Shown: positions 16,963 to 26,197, numbered from the stretch's first letter. The stretch: DNA of 64,000 nucleotides from an uncultured Collinsella sp. (GCA_958427145.1 CAUAAZ010000006.1:35389-99388), one strand, 5' to 3'. Notes: generated by a model from the sequence alone, not told the origin. Numbers and translations are program-made.

Positions 16963-18564
16963 ATGAACCAGATCCTTCTCTTTATCGGCCTCGTCATCAT
17001 TTTGTGCCTGACCATCAAACCCGTCGGCAAAAAACTCCCCTTCCCCACCCTGCTCATCTTTATCGCGCTGGGCATGCTGTTGGGCGTCAACGGCCCGACG
17101 CATATCGACTTTAGCGACTACGCACTCACCGAAACCGTCTGCAGCACGGCGCTGCTGTTCATCATGTTCTACGGCGGCTTTAACACCAATATCGACCGCG
17201 CCAAGCCCGTCGCCGCGCCGGCGGTGCTGCTGAGCACGCTCGGCGTCGTCATCACCGCAGGCATCACCGGCGTGTTCGCCCACTTTGTACTGGGCTTCGA
17301 CTGGATCGGCGGCCTGCTGTTGGGATCGGTCGTGGCGTCCACCGACGCGGCCAGCGTCTTTAGCGTTCTGCGCGAGCACAGCCTGTCGCTGAGGGGCGGC
17401 ACCGACTCGCTGCTCGAGGTCGAATCGGGCTCCAACGATCCCGTCGCCTATATGCTCACCGCCGTGCTCGCCACACTCGCGGCCGGCGGCGACATCAACA
17501 TTCCCGCACTGCTGGCCAAGCAGATTATCTTGGGCGTGGGCCTGGGCCTCGCCATCGGCTGGGCGGCGGGCCGCCTGATTGAACGCGCGCACGCAACGGC
17601 CGAGGGCGCGCAGACCATCTTTTTGTTCGCCGTGGCCATCGTCGCCTACGCGCTGCCGAGCTACCTGGGCGGCAACGGATTTTTGGCCGTGTACCTGGCC
17701 GGCATTGTGCTGGGTGCGAGCGACATCACCGGCAAGGTCGAGATGGCGCACTTCTTCGATACCCTCACCGAGATGGCCGAGATGACGATCTTCTTCTTGC
17801 TCGGCCTGCTCGTAACGCCCGCACGCCTGCCGCAGATGCTGCTGCCGGGCCTGGCGCTCATGGCGTTTATGCTCTTTGTGAGCCGCCCCATCGCCGTCGG
17901 CGTGCTCCTAGCGCCCTTTAAGACGAACCCTCGCCAGGTTGCGCTCGTAAGCTGGGCGGGTCTGCGCGGCGCGGCTTCGGTCGTGTTTAGCCTCTTTACC
18001 GTGGTGGCCGGTGTTCCTGGCGGTCACGACCTGTTTGACCTGGTATTTGTGATTGCCGTGTCGAGCATTGTGGTGCAGGGCTCGCTGCTACCGGCGGTGG
18101 CGAAAAAGCTCAATATGATCGACGCGGAAGGCGACGTGCGCCGTACGTTTAACGATTACCGCGACGAGGACGGCATGTCGTTTGTCAAGTTCAAGGTGGG
18201 CGCGGGCCATCCGTTTTCCGGACGCTCGCTCGCCGATATTGGCAGCGCCACGGACATGCTCGTCGTCCTGGTGCTGCGCGATGGCGCGCACCCGGTGCTG
18301 CCCAATGGCGATACCGTGATTGAGGAAGGCGACCTATTGGTGATGGCTGCCCCGACGTTTGAAGAGCGTGCCGAGGTTACGCTGCGCGAGGTCACCGTGA
18401 CGCCCCACGGTCGCCTGGCCGGCCAGCGCCTGCGCGACGTGCCGCAGGGCAAGCGCCCCTTTATCGTCGTGATGCTCAAGCGCGACGGCCAAACGATCAT
18501 CCCCGACGGCAACACTCTCATATACGCCGGCGACGAAGCCGTCATCGCAACGCTGGCGTCGTAG
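16963..18564 (+). CDS. Potassium/proton antiporter (CPA1 family, NhaP2-like)
   Basis: 533 residues: about 12 membrane helices in the first 390, including ALLFIMFYGGFNTNI, the SVVASTDAASVFSVL and SGSNDPVAYML motifs of the ion-binding core, followed by a cytosolic TrkA-C domain (about 410-530) that senses a regulatory ligand. This layout is that of NhaP2/CvrA K+/H+ antiporters, which vent K+ or Na+ in exchange for protons. AGGAG precedes the start at 13 bases. It stands alone between divergent and downstream promoters. Confidence 0.92.
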   Translation: MNQILLFIGLVIILCLTIKPVGKKLPFPTLLIFIALGMLLGVNGPTHIDFSDYALTETVCSTALLFIMFYGGFNTNIDRAKPVAAPAVLLSTLGVVITAGITGVFAHFVLGFDWIGGLLLGSVVASTDAASVFSVLREHSLSLRGGTDSLLEVESGSNDPVAYMLTAVLATLAAGGDINIPALLAKQIILGVGLGLAIGWAAGRLIERAHATAEGAQTIFLFAVAIVAYALPSYLGGNGFLAVYLAGIVLGASDITGKVEMAHFFDTLTEMAEMTIFFLLGLLVTPARLPQMLLPGLALMAFMLFVSRPIAVGVLLAPFKTNPRQVALVSWAGLRGAASVVFSLFTVVAGVPGGHDLFDLVFVIAVSSIVVQGSLLPAVAKKLNMIDAEGDVRRTFNDYRDEDGMSFVKFKVGAGHPFSGRSLADIGSATDMLVVLVLRDGAHPVLPNGDTVIEEGDLLVMAAPTFEERAEVTLREVTVTPHGRLAGQRLRDVPQGKRPFIVVMLKRDGQTIIPDGNTLIYAGDEAVIATLAS

Positions 18565-18791
18565 TGGCCATGGGGTAGCTAATTTGCAACGAAGAGATCA
18601 AACGCCTAGAGAACCCCATGCCTTCGCTCGCAGATTTAGATTTGCATGAGGAGTAAAGCAACACCCCCTCATGTAACCATCCTGTAAATCATAGCGGCGC
18701 ACTCGGGTTTTGCTGTGATGCGGTCGCGCCTGACGCTGCACTGTGCTAAAGTATCCCGAACGTTCAAACGACCACGAGGGGGAAATAGAAG

Positions 18792-19916
18792 ATGGCACGT
18801 GTGCACAACTTCTCAGCTGGCCCGGCCGCACTGCCCACAAGCGTGCTCGCCGAGATCGCCGACGAGATGATGGACTACCGCGGTTGCGGCATGTCCGTGC
18901 TCGAGATGAGCCATCGATCTAGCATGTACCAGCAGATCATCGACGACGCTGAGGCAACCCTACGCCGTCTGCTGAGCATCCCGGACAGCTACCGTGTCCT
19001 GTTTTTGCAGGGCGGCGCCACGCTGCAGTTTGCGGGCATCCCCATGAACCTCATGCGCCGCGGCCGCGCCGGCTACGTCGTGACCGGCAACTTTGCCAAC
19101 AAGGCGTACAAGGAGGCCGCCAAGTACGGCGAGACCGTGCTGCTCGCGAGCTCCGAAGACACCAATTTCGACCACATTCCCAACATGGCCGACATCAACG
19201 CGCGCATTGCCGCCGAGGCCGCGGGCGACGGGCTCGACTACGTCTACATCTGCCAGAACAACACTATCTTTGGCACCATGTTCCACGAGCTGCCCAACTG
19301 CGGCGACGTACCGCTGGTCGCCGATGTCTCGAGCTGCTTTCTGTCGCAGCCGCTCGACGTCGAGCGCTACGGGCTCATCTACGCCGGCGCGCAGAAAAAC
19401 GCCGGCGCCGCGGGCGTGACTGTGGTCATCGTGCGCGACGACCTCATCGCAGATGGCCCAGCCTTTGCGCAGACGCCGCAGTACCTGGACCTTAAGGCCC
19501 AGGCCGCCAAGGGTTCCATGCTCAACACGCCCAACACCTTTGGCATCTACGTGTGCGGCAAGGTGTTCCGTTGGGTTGAGCAGACCGGCGGACTTGCCGC
19601 CATGGCCGAGCGCAACTGGACCAAGGCTAACCTACTCTACAACCTGCTCGAGCACAGCGAGCTGTTCCATGGCACCGCGCAGGCCGACAGTCGCTCCATC
19701 GCCAACGTCACCTTCCGCACCGACGAAGCCGAACTCGACGCGGCCTTTGTCGCAGGCGCGGCCGAGCACCAGATTCAAAACGTCAAGGGCCATCGCCTGG
19801 TGGGCGGTATGCGCGCCAGCGTCTACAACGCCGTGACCATGGAAGACGTGCAGGCACTGGCCTCGTACATGAAGGACTTCGAAGCGCAGCATAGTTTGAG
19901 CCCGCGATCTAACTAG
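18792..19916 (+). CDS. serC: Phosphoserine aminotransferase
   Basis: PLP enzyme converting 3-phosphohydroxypyruvate and glutamate to phosphoserine. 374 residues, family length; HNFSAGPAALP at the N-terminus, HRSSMYQQI substrate loop near residue 41 and AGAQKNAGAAG with the PLP lysine at 202. GAGGGGGAAA precedes the start. serA follows after 71 bases in the same direction, so the first two steps of serine synthesis are paired; serB is not in the window. No leader regulation is recognised in the 227 bases upstream. Confidence 0.96.
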   Translation: MARVHNFSAGPAALPTSVLAEIADEMMDYRGCGMSVLEMSHRSSMYQQIIDDAEATLRRLLSIPDSYRVLFLQGGATLQFAGIPMNLMRRGRAGYVVTGNFANKAYKEAAKYGETVLLASSEDTNFDHIPNMADINARIAAEAAGDGLDYVYICQNNTIFGTMFHELPNCGDVPLVADVSSCFLSQPLDVERYGLIYAGAQKNAGAAGVTVVIVRDDLIADGPAFAQTPQYLDLKAQAAKGSMLNTPNTFGIYVCGKVFRWVEQTGGLAAMAERNWTKANLLYNLLEHSELFHGTAQADSRSIANVTFRTDEAELDAAFVAGAAEHQIQNVKGHRLVGGMRASVYNAVTMEDVQALASYMKDFEAQHSLSPRSN

Positions 19917-19987
19917 CCCGCAGCACGCGGGCCGACCAGCCATCTCAGACCACCCTGTTTAGATCAAAACCTGCTAAGGAGTTTTTC

Positions 19988-21151
19988 ATGCGCAAGATTA
20001 AGACCATCGATGACATCACCAAGGACGGCAAAGTCGAGTTTGGCGAGGGCTACGAATTTGTGAGCACCGCCGAAGAGGCCGACGCGATCCTGATGCGCTC
20101 GACCGACCTGCACGGCTACGGGCTGCCCGAGGGCATCCGCGCCATCGCCCGCTGCGGCGCCGGCGTCAACAACATCCCCGTCGAGGAGTACGCCAAGAAG
20201 GGCGTCGTCGTCTTTAACTCCCCCGGCGCCAACAGCAACGCCGTCAAGGAGCTCGTCCTGGGCATGCTGGTGCTCTCGAGCCGCGGCGTGGTGCAGTCGA
20301 TGAACTGGGTGCGCGACAACGCCGACGACCCCGAGATCCAGGTCGATGCCGAGAAAGCCAAGAAGGCCTTTGTGGGCCGCGAGCTCAAGGGCAAGCGCAT
20401 CGGCGTCATCGGTCTGGGCAACGTGGGCTCCAAGGTCGCCAACGCCTGCGTCGACCTAGGCATGGACGTTTACGGCTACGACCCGTTCATTTCCGTCGAG
20501 CACGCGTGGGTGCTGAGCCGCGAGGTGCAGCGCGTGGGCACGCTCGAGGACCTCTGCCGTGGCTGTGACTACCTCACCGTGCACGTGCCCAGCAAGGCCG
20601 ACACCATCGGCATGATCAGTACCGAGCAGATCAACCTGCTGGCACCCGACGCCGTGCTGATCAACTACGCACGCGAGACCATCATTGACGAGGACGCCGT
20701 CGACGCCGCCCTGCGCGCGGGCAAACTCAGCTGGTTTAGCTGCGACTTTGCCACGCCCAAGACCGTCAAGATGCCCAACACGTTTATCACCACGCACTCG
20801 GGCGCCGGCACTGGCGAGGCCGAGGCCAACTGCGCCGATATGGCCATCAGCGAGCTCAAGGATTACCTGGAGAACGGCAACATCGCACATAGCGTCAACT
20901 ACCCCGCCTGCAGCATGGGCAAGGCGCGCGCCGCAAGCCGCATCGCCTGCCTGCACGCCAACGTGCCCAACATGATCGGCCAGATCACGGCCATTCTCGC
21001 CAAGGACAACGCCAACGTGCAGCGTATGACCAACGAGTCCGCTGGCGAGAACGCCTACACCATGTTCGACACCGACGAGCACCTGGACAGCAGCACCATC
21101 GAGGCGCTCAAGCAGATTCCGTCGATGTATCGCGTGCGCGTGATCAAGTAG
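19988..21151 (+). CDS. serA: D-3-phosphoglycerate dehydrogenase
   Basis: NAD-dependent first enzyme of serine synthesis. 387 residues: substrate domain (about 1-95), NAD domain with GLGNVG at 142-147, catalytic region ending in THSGAGTGEAE, where the histidine of the usual HxGG becomes HSGA, and a C-terminal ACT-like domain (about 315-387) with NVPNMIGQITAILA that may sense serine. It lacks the long ASB domain of actinobacterial 500-residue enzymes. AAGGAG precedes the ATG. Two hairpins follow, the second (21215-21250) a clear terminator. Confidence 0.95.
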   Translation: MRKIKTIDDITKDGKVEFGEGYEFVSTAEEADAILMRSTDLHGYGLPEGIRAIARCGAGVNNIPVEEYAKKGVVVFNSPGANSNAVKELVLGMLVLSSRGVVQSMNWVRDNADDPEIQVDAEKAKKAFVGRELKGKRIGVIGLGNVGSKVANACVDLGMDVYGYDPFISVEHAWVLSREVQRVGTLEDLCRGCDYLTVHVPSKADTIGMISTEQINLLAPDAVLINYARETIIDEDAVDAALRAGKLSWFSCDFATPKTVKMPNTFITTHSGAGTGEAEANCADMAISELKDYLENGNIAHSVNYPACSMGKARAASRIACLHANVPNMIGQITAILAKDNANVQRMTNESAGENAYTMFDTDEHLDSSTIEALKQIPSMYRVRVIK

Positions 21152-21214
21152 CGCCGGCTGATCTGACGGGCAGTTCCCCATGTGGCCTGCCCGTCACTGA
21201 CATTGAATGCCCGC

Positions 21215-21250
21215 GGGGGCGCCTTTCGCACGAGAGGCGCCCCCGTTTTT
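21215..21250 (+). terminator. serC-serA terminator
   Basis: GGGGGCGCCT and AGGCGCCCCC form a 10-bp stem with a 10-base loop, followed by GTTTTT. A first hairpin (GACGGGCAG/CTGCCCGTC, about 21167-21196) precedes it. Confidence 0.88.
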
Positions 21251-21328
21251 GTGAGCACTCCATTAAATGCACCGAGCCACTTCTTGGCATACAATCTGTA
21301 TGTTGACCTAACTATCTGTGAGGTGCCT

Positions 21329-22549
21329 ATGGTTGATACAGATTTTGCTTGGCGGCTTACGCAAAGACTCGTGCGGATCGACAGTTCCGACCCAGGTGCG
21401 TATGAGGGCGAGATTGAACGCTATATCAAAGCGTTGGTTGAGGAACGGTTAGCGCAGCTGAGCCATCCGGTACTCGATGCCGTGCAGATTGCAGAGCTCG
21501 AAGTACTCCCTGGGCGCCGCGATCTTATGGTCACCGTGCCCGGTTTGAGCGACGAGCCACGGCTGGTCTATATCTGCCATATGGACACCGTCACCTTGGG
21601 TGATGGCTGGGACGCGGACATTACGCCGCTCGGAGCAATCGTGCGTGACGATAAACTCTACGGCCGTGGCGCCTGCGACATGAAGGGCGGACTGGCCTGC
21701 GCCATTGCCGCGCTTGTTCACACGCTCGAGCGCGTGGTAGCGGATGGCGCGCTGCCCCGCCGCGGCTTTTCGCTCATCTGCTCGGTCGACGAGGAAGATT
21801 TTATGCGTGGCTCAGAGGCCGCGATCGATGCCGGCTGGGTCGGCTCACGCGAATGGGTGCTGGACACCGAGCCCACCGACGGACAGATTCAGGTGGCGCA
21901 CAAGGGACGCACGTGGTTCGAGATCGAGATGACCGGCGCCACGGCACATGCGAGCCAGCCTTGGAAGGGCGCAGACGCCGTCGCCGCCATGGCCGAGGCC
22001 GTCTGCGCGCTGCGCCATGCGTTCGCGGCGCTGCCCGCGCACGATGAGCTGGGGCCTTCGACCATCACGTTTGGACAGATCGAAGGTGGCTACCGTCCCT
22101 ATGTCGTACCCGACCGCGCCAAAGTCTGGGTCGACATGCGCCTGACCCCGCCGACCGATACGGCCGCCGCGACGCGCATGGTAGAGCAGGCCATCGCCGT
22201 CGCCGAAGCCGCCGTTCCCGGTTGCCATGGCAGCTACACCGTGACGGGCGACCGCCCCGCCATCGAGCGCGACCCAAACTCTCCCCTTCTAGCAGCGCTC
22301 AAGCGTGCCGCCGATGACGTGACGGACGCGGACACGACCGTCGGCTTCTTTACCGGCTACACCGACACTGCCGTCATTGCCGGCAAGACGGGTAACCATA
22401 ACTGCATGAGCTATGGCCCAGGCTCGCTCGCGCTCGCCCACAAGCCTAACGAATATGTGTCCCACGCCGATATCGTTCGTTGTCAGCAGGTGCTCATCGC
22501 ACTCGCCGATAACGTGCTCTGGGACGCGAGCGGCCAAGTTGGGGCATAA
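21329..22549 (+). CDS. M20 family metallopeptidase/deacylase
   Basis: 406 residues with the M20 two-metal set: YICHMDTVTLG (about residues 84-94; metal His and Asp), GRGACDMKGGLA, CSVDEEDFMRG (Glu base and metal Glu) and a C-terminal GPGSLALAHKPNEYV with the last metal His. A dimerisation domain with AHKGRTWFEIEMTGATAHASQPW lies between. The closest groups are ArgE/DapE/carboxypeptidase G2-like hydrolases of N-acyl amino acids or peptides; the exact substrate cannot be told. Start MVDTDFAW is behind TGAGGTG; the longer open frame reaches back through the serA terminator and is not used. Confidence 0.9.
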   Translation: MVDTDFAWRLTQRLVRIDSSDPGAYEGEIERYIKALVEERLAQLSHPVLDAVQIAELEVLPGRRDLMVTVPGLSDEPRLVYICHMDTVTLGDGWDADITPLGAIVRDDKLYGRGACDMKGGLACAIAALVHTLERVVADGALPRRGFSLICSVDEEDFMRGSEAAIDAGWVGSREWVLDTEPTDGQIQVAHKGRTWFEIEMTGATAHASQPWKGADAVAAMAEAVCALRHAFAALPAHDELGPSTITFGQIEGGYRPYVVPDRAKVWVDMRLTPPTDTAAATRMVEQAIAVAEAAVPGCHGSYTVTGDRPAIERDPNSPLLAALKRAADDVTDADTTVGFFTGYTDTAVIAGKTGNHNCMSYGPGSLALAHKPNEYVSHADIVRCQQVLIALADNVLWDASGQVGA

Positions 22550-22588
22550 TAAGCCGCGAACAAACCGACTCGCGCGTTAGGACCGCCC

Positions 22589-23278
22589 ATGAAAGCACTT
22601 CCGTTTCCCTGCATCCGCCCGGCTCAGGACCGCGTGCTCGAGGCGCTGCCTGCAATGGGCAGCATCCTGAGCGGCAACGATGCTCTGCGCGGAGCCATTG
22701 CCGATGGTCTGATGCTCAAGGACCCGGGTGCGGCGTATTACGTGTACGAATGCTCGGGCGAGCCGGGATGCGTGACGGGTGTCGTGGCGATTTGCCCGGT
22801 TAACGTGCTGACGGGTAGCGACGAGGCTGCCGCCGAGAGCGTCGACGCACTCGCCGCCGCGCGCGCGATCGCCGAGCTCAAGGTGCAGCCGCGTCCCGTG
22901 CCGCTCGCCTACGAGGCGTCGCCCGTCATGGACATCATCCTGGGCGCTGCCAAAGAGGGCGCCTCGCTCTACGCCGTCACCGACCCCGCGGGCATTACGC
23001 ACCGCGTGTGGGAGGTCAAGCGCGAGGACGCCGTCGGCGCCATCCGTGCCATGCTCGACCAGGCGCCGGAGCCGGCACTGGCCGACGACCCTGCCTACGC
23101 TGCCGCACTATTCGAGGCATCACAGCTCCTGGCCGACGATGCCCATGCTGCCGGCACCTACACGGGCAAAGAGCCGTTCAACTTTGCTGTAGCCGCACTG
23201 TTCCCCGCCGCGCAGGTCAGCGGCGCCGCGCCGCAGGTTCCGACAGGTCTGCTCACGCACCAAGTCGCGCGGTTCTAG
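22589..23278 (+). CDS. DUF1015-like protein, shortened and lacking the signature
   Basis: 229 residues resembling DUF1015 proteins (usual length about 400): an N-terminal FPCIRPAQDRV, a central GITHRVWEVKREDAVGAIRAML block and a C-terminal TYTGKEPFNFAVAALFP. In typical members a DGHHR motif follows the THR(L)W block; here the place is taken by ADDPAYAAALFEAS, so the family's hallmark residues are gone. The function of the family is unknown. Its position 39 bases behind the M20 gene suggests cotranscription. A terminator follows at 23324. It may be a degenerate paralogue; the family call is from pattern memory. Confidence 0.7.
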   Translation: MKALPFPCIRPAQDRVLEALPAMGSILSGNDALRGAIADGLMLKDPGAAYYVYECSGEPGCVTGVVAICPVNVLTGSDEAAAESVDALAAARAIAELKVQPRPVPLAYEASPVMDIILGAAKEGASLYAVTDPAGITHRVWEVKREDAVGAIRAMLDQAPEPALADDPAYAAALFEASQLLADDAHAAGTYTGKEPFNFAVAALFPAAQVSGAAPQVPTGLLTHQVARF

Positions 23279-23323
23279 CAAGACCAGACCGCGCAGCACA
23301 AAAATCGGCAGCTCAACAAACAG

Positions 23324-23364
23324 GGGGCGGAGATGCAGCAGGTACATGCATCTCCGCCCCTTTT
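23324..23364 (+). terminator. Terminator of the M20/DUF1015 unit
   Basis: A perfect 14-bp stem, GGGGCGGAGATGCA with its complement, loop of 9, then TTTT. It also lies between convergent genes. Confidence 0.85.
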
Positions 23365-23407
23365 GCGTCGAGAAGTTATGCCGGCGACCCGAGCCGCCAC
23401 GCTCGCG

Positions 23408-24043
23408 TTATCCGCGCTGCGGACCTGCAGTAGCCACAAGCGGTTCAAGGCCCAGCTCGCGTGCGTAATCCTCCTGCGTAAAAATCTCAATCAGCTCAAA
23501 CGTGTCGGATTCGTCGTCAAACGCAAAGTGCAGCACCGCGCAGTTGCCCGGCACGCGATCGCGCTCGTCGGCCGCCGCACCCTTCACGTGGTCCATGAAC
23601 TCCTTGATGGCCGAGCCATGGCTTACCGCGAGCACGCACGTATGGTCCGGACGCTGCATAAGCTCGGTCAACGTCGCCACCATGCGCTCGCGCACCTGCA
23701 TCTGGCCCTCGCCGCCAAACTGGCGATAGAAGTCGCGCCACGGGCGCTCGGGCATGAGCACCACGCGCTCGGCCTCAAAGTCGCCAAAGAACCACTCGCG
23801 CAGACCGTCCAGGCGCTCGTACGCCAAGCCCGGCCACAAGTTGGCGATAGTCTGCTCGGTGCGATGAAGCGTGGAGGTGTAGGCATGATCGGGCTCAATG
23901 CCGCGCGCACGTAAAAACATGCCGGCGCGCGCCGCCTGGTCGCAACCCAACTGCGTAAGCGGCGAGTCACTCCAGCCCTGAATAATACGCTTAAGGTTGA
24001 ATATCGTCTGTCCATGACGGACCAGATACAGATCTTTATTCAT
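23408..24043 (-). CDS. Histidine phosphatase family protein
   Basis: 211 residues of the phosphoglycerate-mutase-like branch: LYLVRHGQTIFN (RHG catalytic His near residue 10), SDSPLTQLGCDQA, then the second catalytic histidine in VLAVSHGSAIKEF. Such enzymes dephosphorylate small metabolites or proteins; the substrate is unknown. AAAGGA precedes the start. It lies 17 bases downstream of a paralogue (24061-24603) with the same motif order, so the pair arose by tandem duplication and is cotranscribed. Confidence 0.9.
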   Translation of the reverse strand: MNKDLYLVRHGQTIFNLKRIIQGWSDSPLTQLGCDQAARAGMFLRARGIEPDHAYTSTLHRTEQTIANLWPGLAYERLDGLREWFFGDFEAERVVLMPERPWRDFYRQFGGEGQMQVRERMVATLTELMQRPDHTCVLAVSHGSAIKEFMDHVKGAAADERDRVPGNCAVLHFAFDDESDTFELIEIFTQEDYARELGLEPLVATAGPQRG

Positions 24044-24060
24044 AGGGGTCCTTTCGTTCG

Positions 24061-24603
24061 TTACCAACCCAAGAGCGAAAACGCCCCGTTGCAATAGCCA
24101 AAATGAAGCACGGCACCGTTGTCGGGTAGTTCTCCCTCGCCAGTCACATACTCAAGAAACTCCTGGCAGGCTGAGCCGTGGGAAACCGCCAGCACGCAGT
24201 CGTGTTGCGGCCTGGCCATGATGCGGGACAGCGCCGCGACCATGCGCGACTGAAGCTGCACTTCCGACTCGCCGCCAAAGGCCACCGGATAATCGCCCCA
24301 GGGCCGCGGCGGCATCTCGCGATTTGATGTGCCCTCCAGCGAGCCAAAATGCCACTCACGCAGGTCATCGACCAGCTCAATGGAACGGCCCTCGCCAACG
24401 ATAAGCTCGGCCGTATGCCGCGCCCGGCCCAACGGCGAGGAATACACATGATCAAAGGCCACGCCACGCGCCGCAAACGCCGTACGCGCCGTCAGCGCCT
24501 GCTCGCGCCCGCGCGCCGTAAGCGGCGAATCGTGCCAGCCCTGCAAAATGCTCTGCACATTGAGCTCAGTCTGCCCATGCCGCACCAAATACAGATCTGC
24601 CAC
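24061..24603 (-). CDS. Histidine phosphatase family protein (tandem paralogue)
   Basis: 180 residues starting at GTG (24603) behind GGGGAGGG. Motifs LYLVRHGQTELNVQ, SPLTARGREQA and VLAVSHGSACQEF repeat those of the neighbour, but the C-terminus is about 30 residues shorter and the spacing between motifs differs. The region immediately upstream is occupied by a palindromic repeat (24619-24653), so the promoter may lie within or beyond it, or the gene may be read from the nitroreductase gene. Confidence 0.88.
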   Translation of the reverse strand: MADLYLVRHGQTELNVQSILQGWHDSPLTARGREQALTARTAFAARGVAFDHVYSSPLGRARHTAELIVGEGRSIELVDDLREWHFGSLEGTSNREMPPRPWGDYPVAFGGESEVQLQSRMVAALSRIMARPQHDCVLAVSHGSACQEFLEYVTGEGELPDNGAVLHFGYCNGAFSLLGW

Positions 24604-24618
24604 ACACCCTCCCCTCGT

Positions 24619-24653
24619 ACCACCACAAAGGGGACAGGAGTCTTTGTGGTGAT
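24619..24653. repeat. AACCACCACAAAG palindromic repeat, copy 5 of 6
   Basis: ACCACCACAAAG and CTTTGTGGTGAT around GGGACAGGAGT. It sits between the nitroreductase stop and the GTG start of the phosphatase gene. Confidence 0.78.
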
Positions 24654-24686
24654 TTTGCCGCCGGATTGCGCCGCAACGACGCACAA

Positions 24687-25358
24687 CTACAGCAGCACGT
24701 CGGCAAGCGGACGCTTGGGTACGTGGTGCACCCGCGCCTCGTCGCGCCAATAATTGATGGAGCCGTCGGGGTTGGAATCGATCGCATCGATCACCTGTGT
24801 CTCGGCCGGAACGCCAAACGCCATGATCAGCTTGAGCTCATATTTGTCGTTATCGAGCCCCATGGCATCGATCGCGTGGGGCGTAAAGGCCTTGAACATG
24901 CAGGCTGCCACCTCGGGCGTGGCGCTGCGGGCGGCGAGCATCATCGTCTGCGCGGCAATGCCCGTGTCGACATCGGTAATGGGAGCGGCGGGCTTGCCCG
25001 GAACGGCGCGCTCAGCAAGAATCGCGATGTAGCCGGTCGGGCGCTCACCCTCGGCAGGACCTGGCCAGTCCTTAAGTGCGCCGGCCCATGCGAGCTCGTC
25101 AAATACACGCGCGCAGTCCTCTGCACCGCTTACCACATGAAAACGCAGACGCTGAGCATTGGCACCACAGGGAGCCAGGTGCGCAAGTTCCGCCAGCTCG
25201 AGCAAAAACTCGCGCGGCACGCGCATGGACTCGTCAAAGCGACGGCACGTGCGGGCGCGGCGAACCAACGCATCAAACGCGTCCAAGCCGAGCTTTTCGC
25301 AACCCTGCTTTGCCATCGATTCGACACTCGACGGTGCCTCGGGAACTGCTTCGTTCAT
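24687..25358 (-). CDS. Nitroreductase family protein
   Basis: A 223-residue flavoprotein of the NfsA/NfnB fold: RRARTCRRFDESMRV supplies the FMN phosphate-binding arginines, LAPCGANAQRLRF the second flavin loop, and IAAQTMMLAARS the helix typical of the family. It lacks an additional ferredoxin domain. Substrates may be quinones, nitroaromatics or flavin; not determinable here. Start MNEAVPEAP behind GGGGG. An iron-box-like 19-mer lies 29-47 bases upstream, suggesting control by a DtxR-type regulator. Confidence 0.87.
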   Translation of the reverse strand: MNEAVPEAPSSVESMAKQGCEKLGLDAFDALVRRARTCRRFDESMRVPREFLLELAELAHLAPCGANAQRLRFHVVSGAEDCARVFDELAWAGALKDWPGPAEGERPTGYIAILAERAVPGKPAAPITDVDTGIAAQTMMLAARSATPEVAACMFKAFTPHAIDAMGLDNDKYELKLIMAFGVPAETQVIDAIDSNPDGSINYWRDEARVHHVPKRPLADVLL

Positions 25359-25386
25359 AGGGACCCCCAATACAAGCCAATTGTCC

Positions 25387-25405
25387 TTAGGAAAATCTAA
25401 CCTAA
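25387..25405 (-). promoter_or_regulatory. DtxR/IdeR-type iron box candidate
   Basis: TTAGGAAAATCTAACCTAA matches the 19-bp iron-box consensus TTAGGTTAGSCTAACCTAA, as I recall it, at 15 of 19 positions. It is placed 29 bases before the nitroreductase start. A DtxR-family gene lies at 33985. Confidence 0.5.
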
Positions 25406-25593
25406 AACGTAGGCAATAACGAACAGGGCTGCAATGTTCTACACCTGTTGAATAGAAAATCGCGACGTGGGGAACAACGGAAACAATTCGGGACCTTTGG
25501 GTTACGTTTCGCCCTCCCCGACCCATACGTCAGCGCCTTTAGGCGATACTGGTTGTAACGATCAAGGCTTACGCCGCACGGAAAGGAGACATT

Positions 25594-26197
25594 ATGGGCA
25601 TCTTTAAGAACGATGACCAAAAATCGAGCCAGTTTGGATTTGACGAGAAAAGCATGGCGGGCAAAGCCGTCAAGGCCGTACGCTGGATCTACGCCATCAC
25701 GGGCGTCTTAGCGCTCATTGCTGGTATCGCACTGCTTTTTGCACCCGCCAAGTCCCTCGTCTTTTTGACGACTGTCCTGGGTTTTTACTTTGTAATCACT
25801 GCTGCCATTAGGCTGTTCACTGCCATTTTTGAGCCGCTGCTGCCCACCCGGCTGGCGCGTGACGAGCATCGTCTCCAACCTACTCATTATCTTGGGCGGC
25901 GTCATAATCCTGCGCAACCAGGCCTTCTCGACCGCGACGCTCACCACGATGGTGGTTATCGTGGCCGGCTTTGGCTGGATTGTCGAAGGTGTCATGTCCA
26001 TTCTGGAGTCCGAGCTTTCGTCCAACCGTGCCCTCGCCATCCTGAGCGGCGCACTCTCCATCATCGCCGGCATGTTCGTGTTTATCTATCCGCTGTGGTC
26101 GGCCAAGATGCTCGTCATCTTTAGCGGCGCCGCGCTGCTGGTGTTTGGCGTAACGCTGATTGTTCGCGCTATTCAATTTGGCAAACTGGTGCACTAG
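25594..26197 (+). pseudogene. HdeD/DUF308 membrane protein, frameshifted
   Basis: Two overlapping frames together encode a 200-residue HdeD-like protein. The first (from MGIFKNDDQ, behind AAAGGAG) covers three membrane segments to FTAIFEPLLPT; the homologous sequence resumes one frame over with GWRVTSIVSNLLIILGGVIIL to the end at 26197. The switch is at the CCC run of ACCCGG (25847-25849): one C fewer restores PTGWRV. This is a one-base insertion in a homopolymer, so it is either a true pseudogene, a switchable tract or a sequencing error. HdeD-type proteins are membrane proteins linked to acid stress in enterobacteria. The next gene starts directly after the stop codon. Confidence 0.78.
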
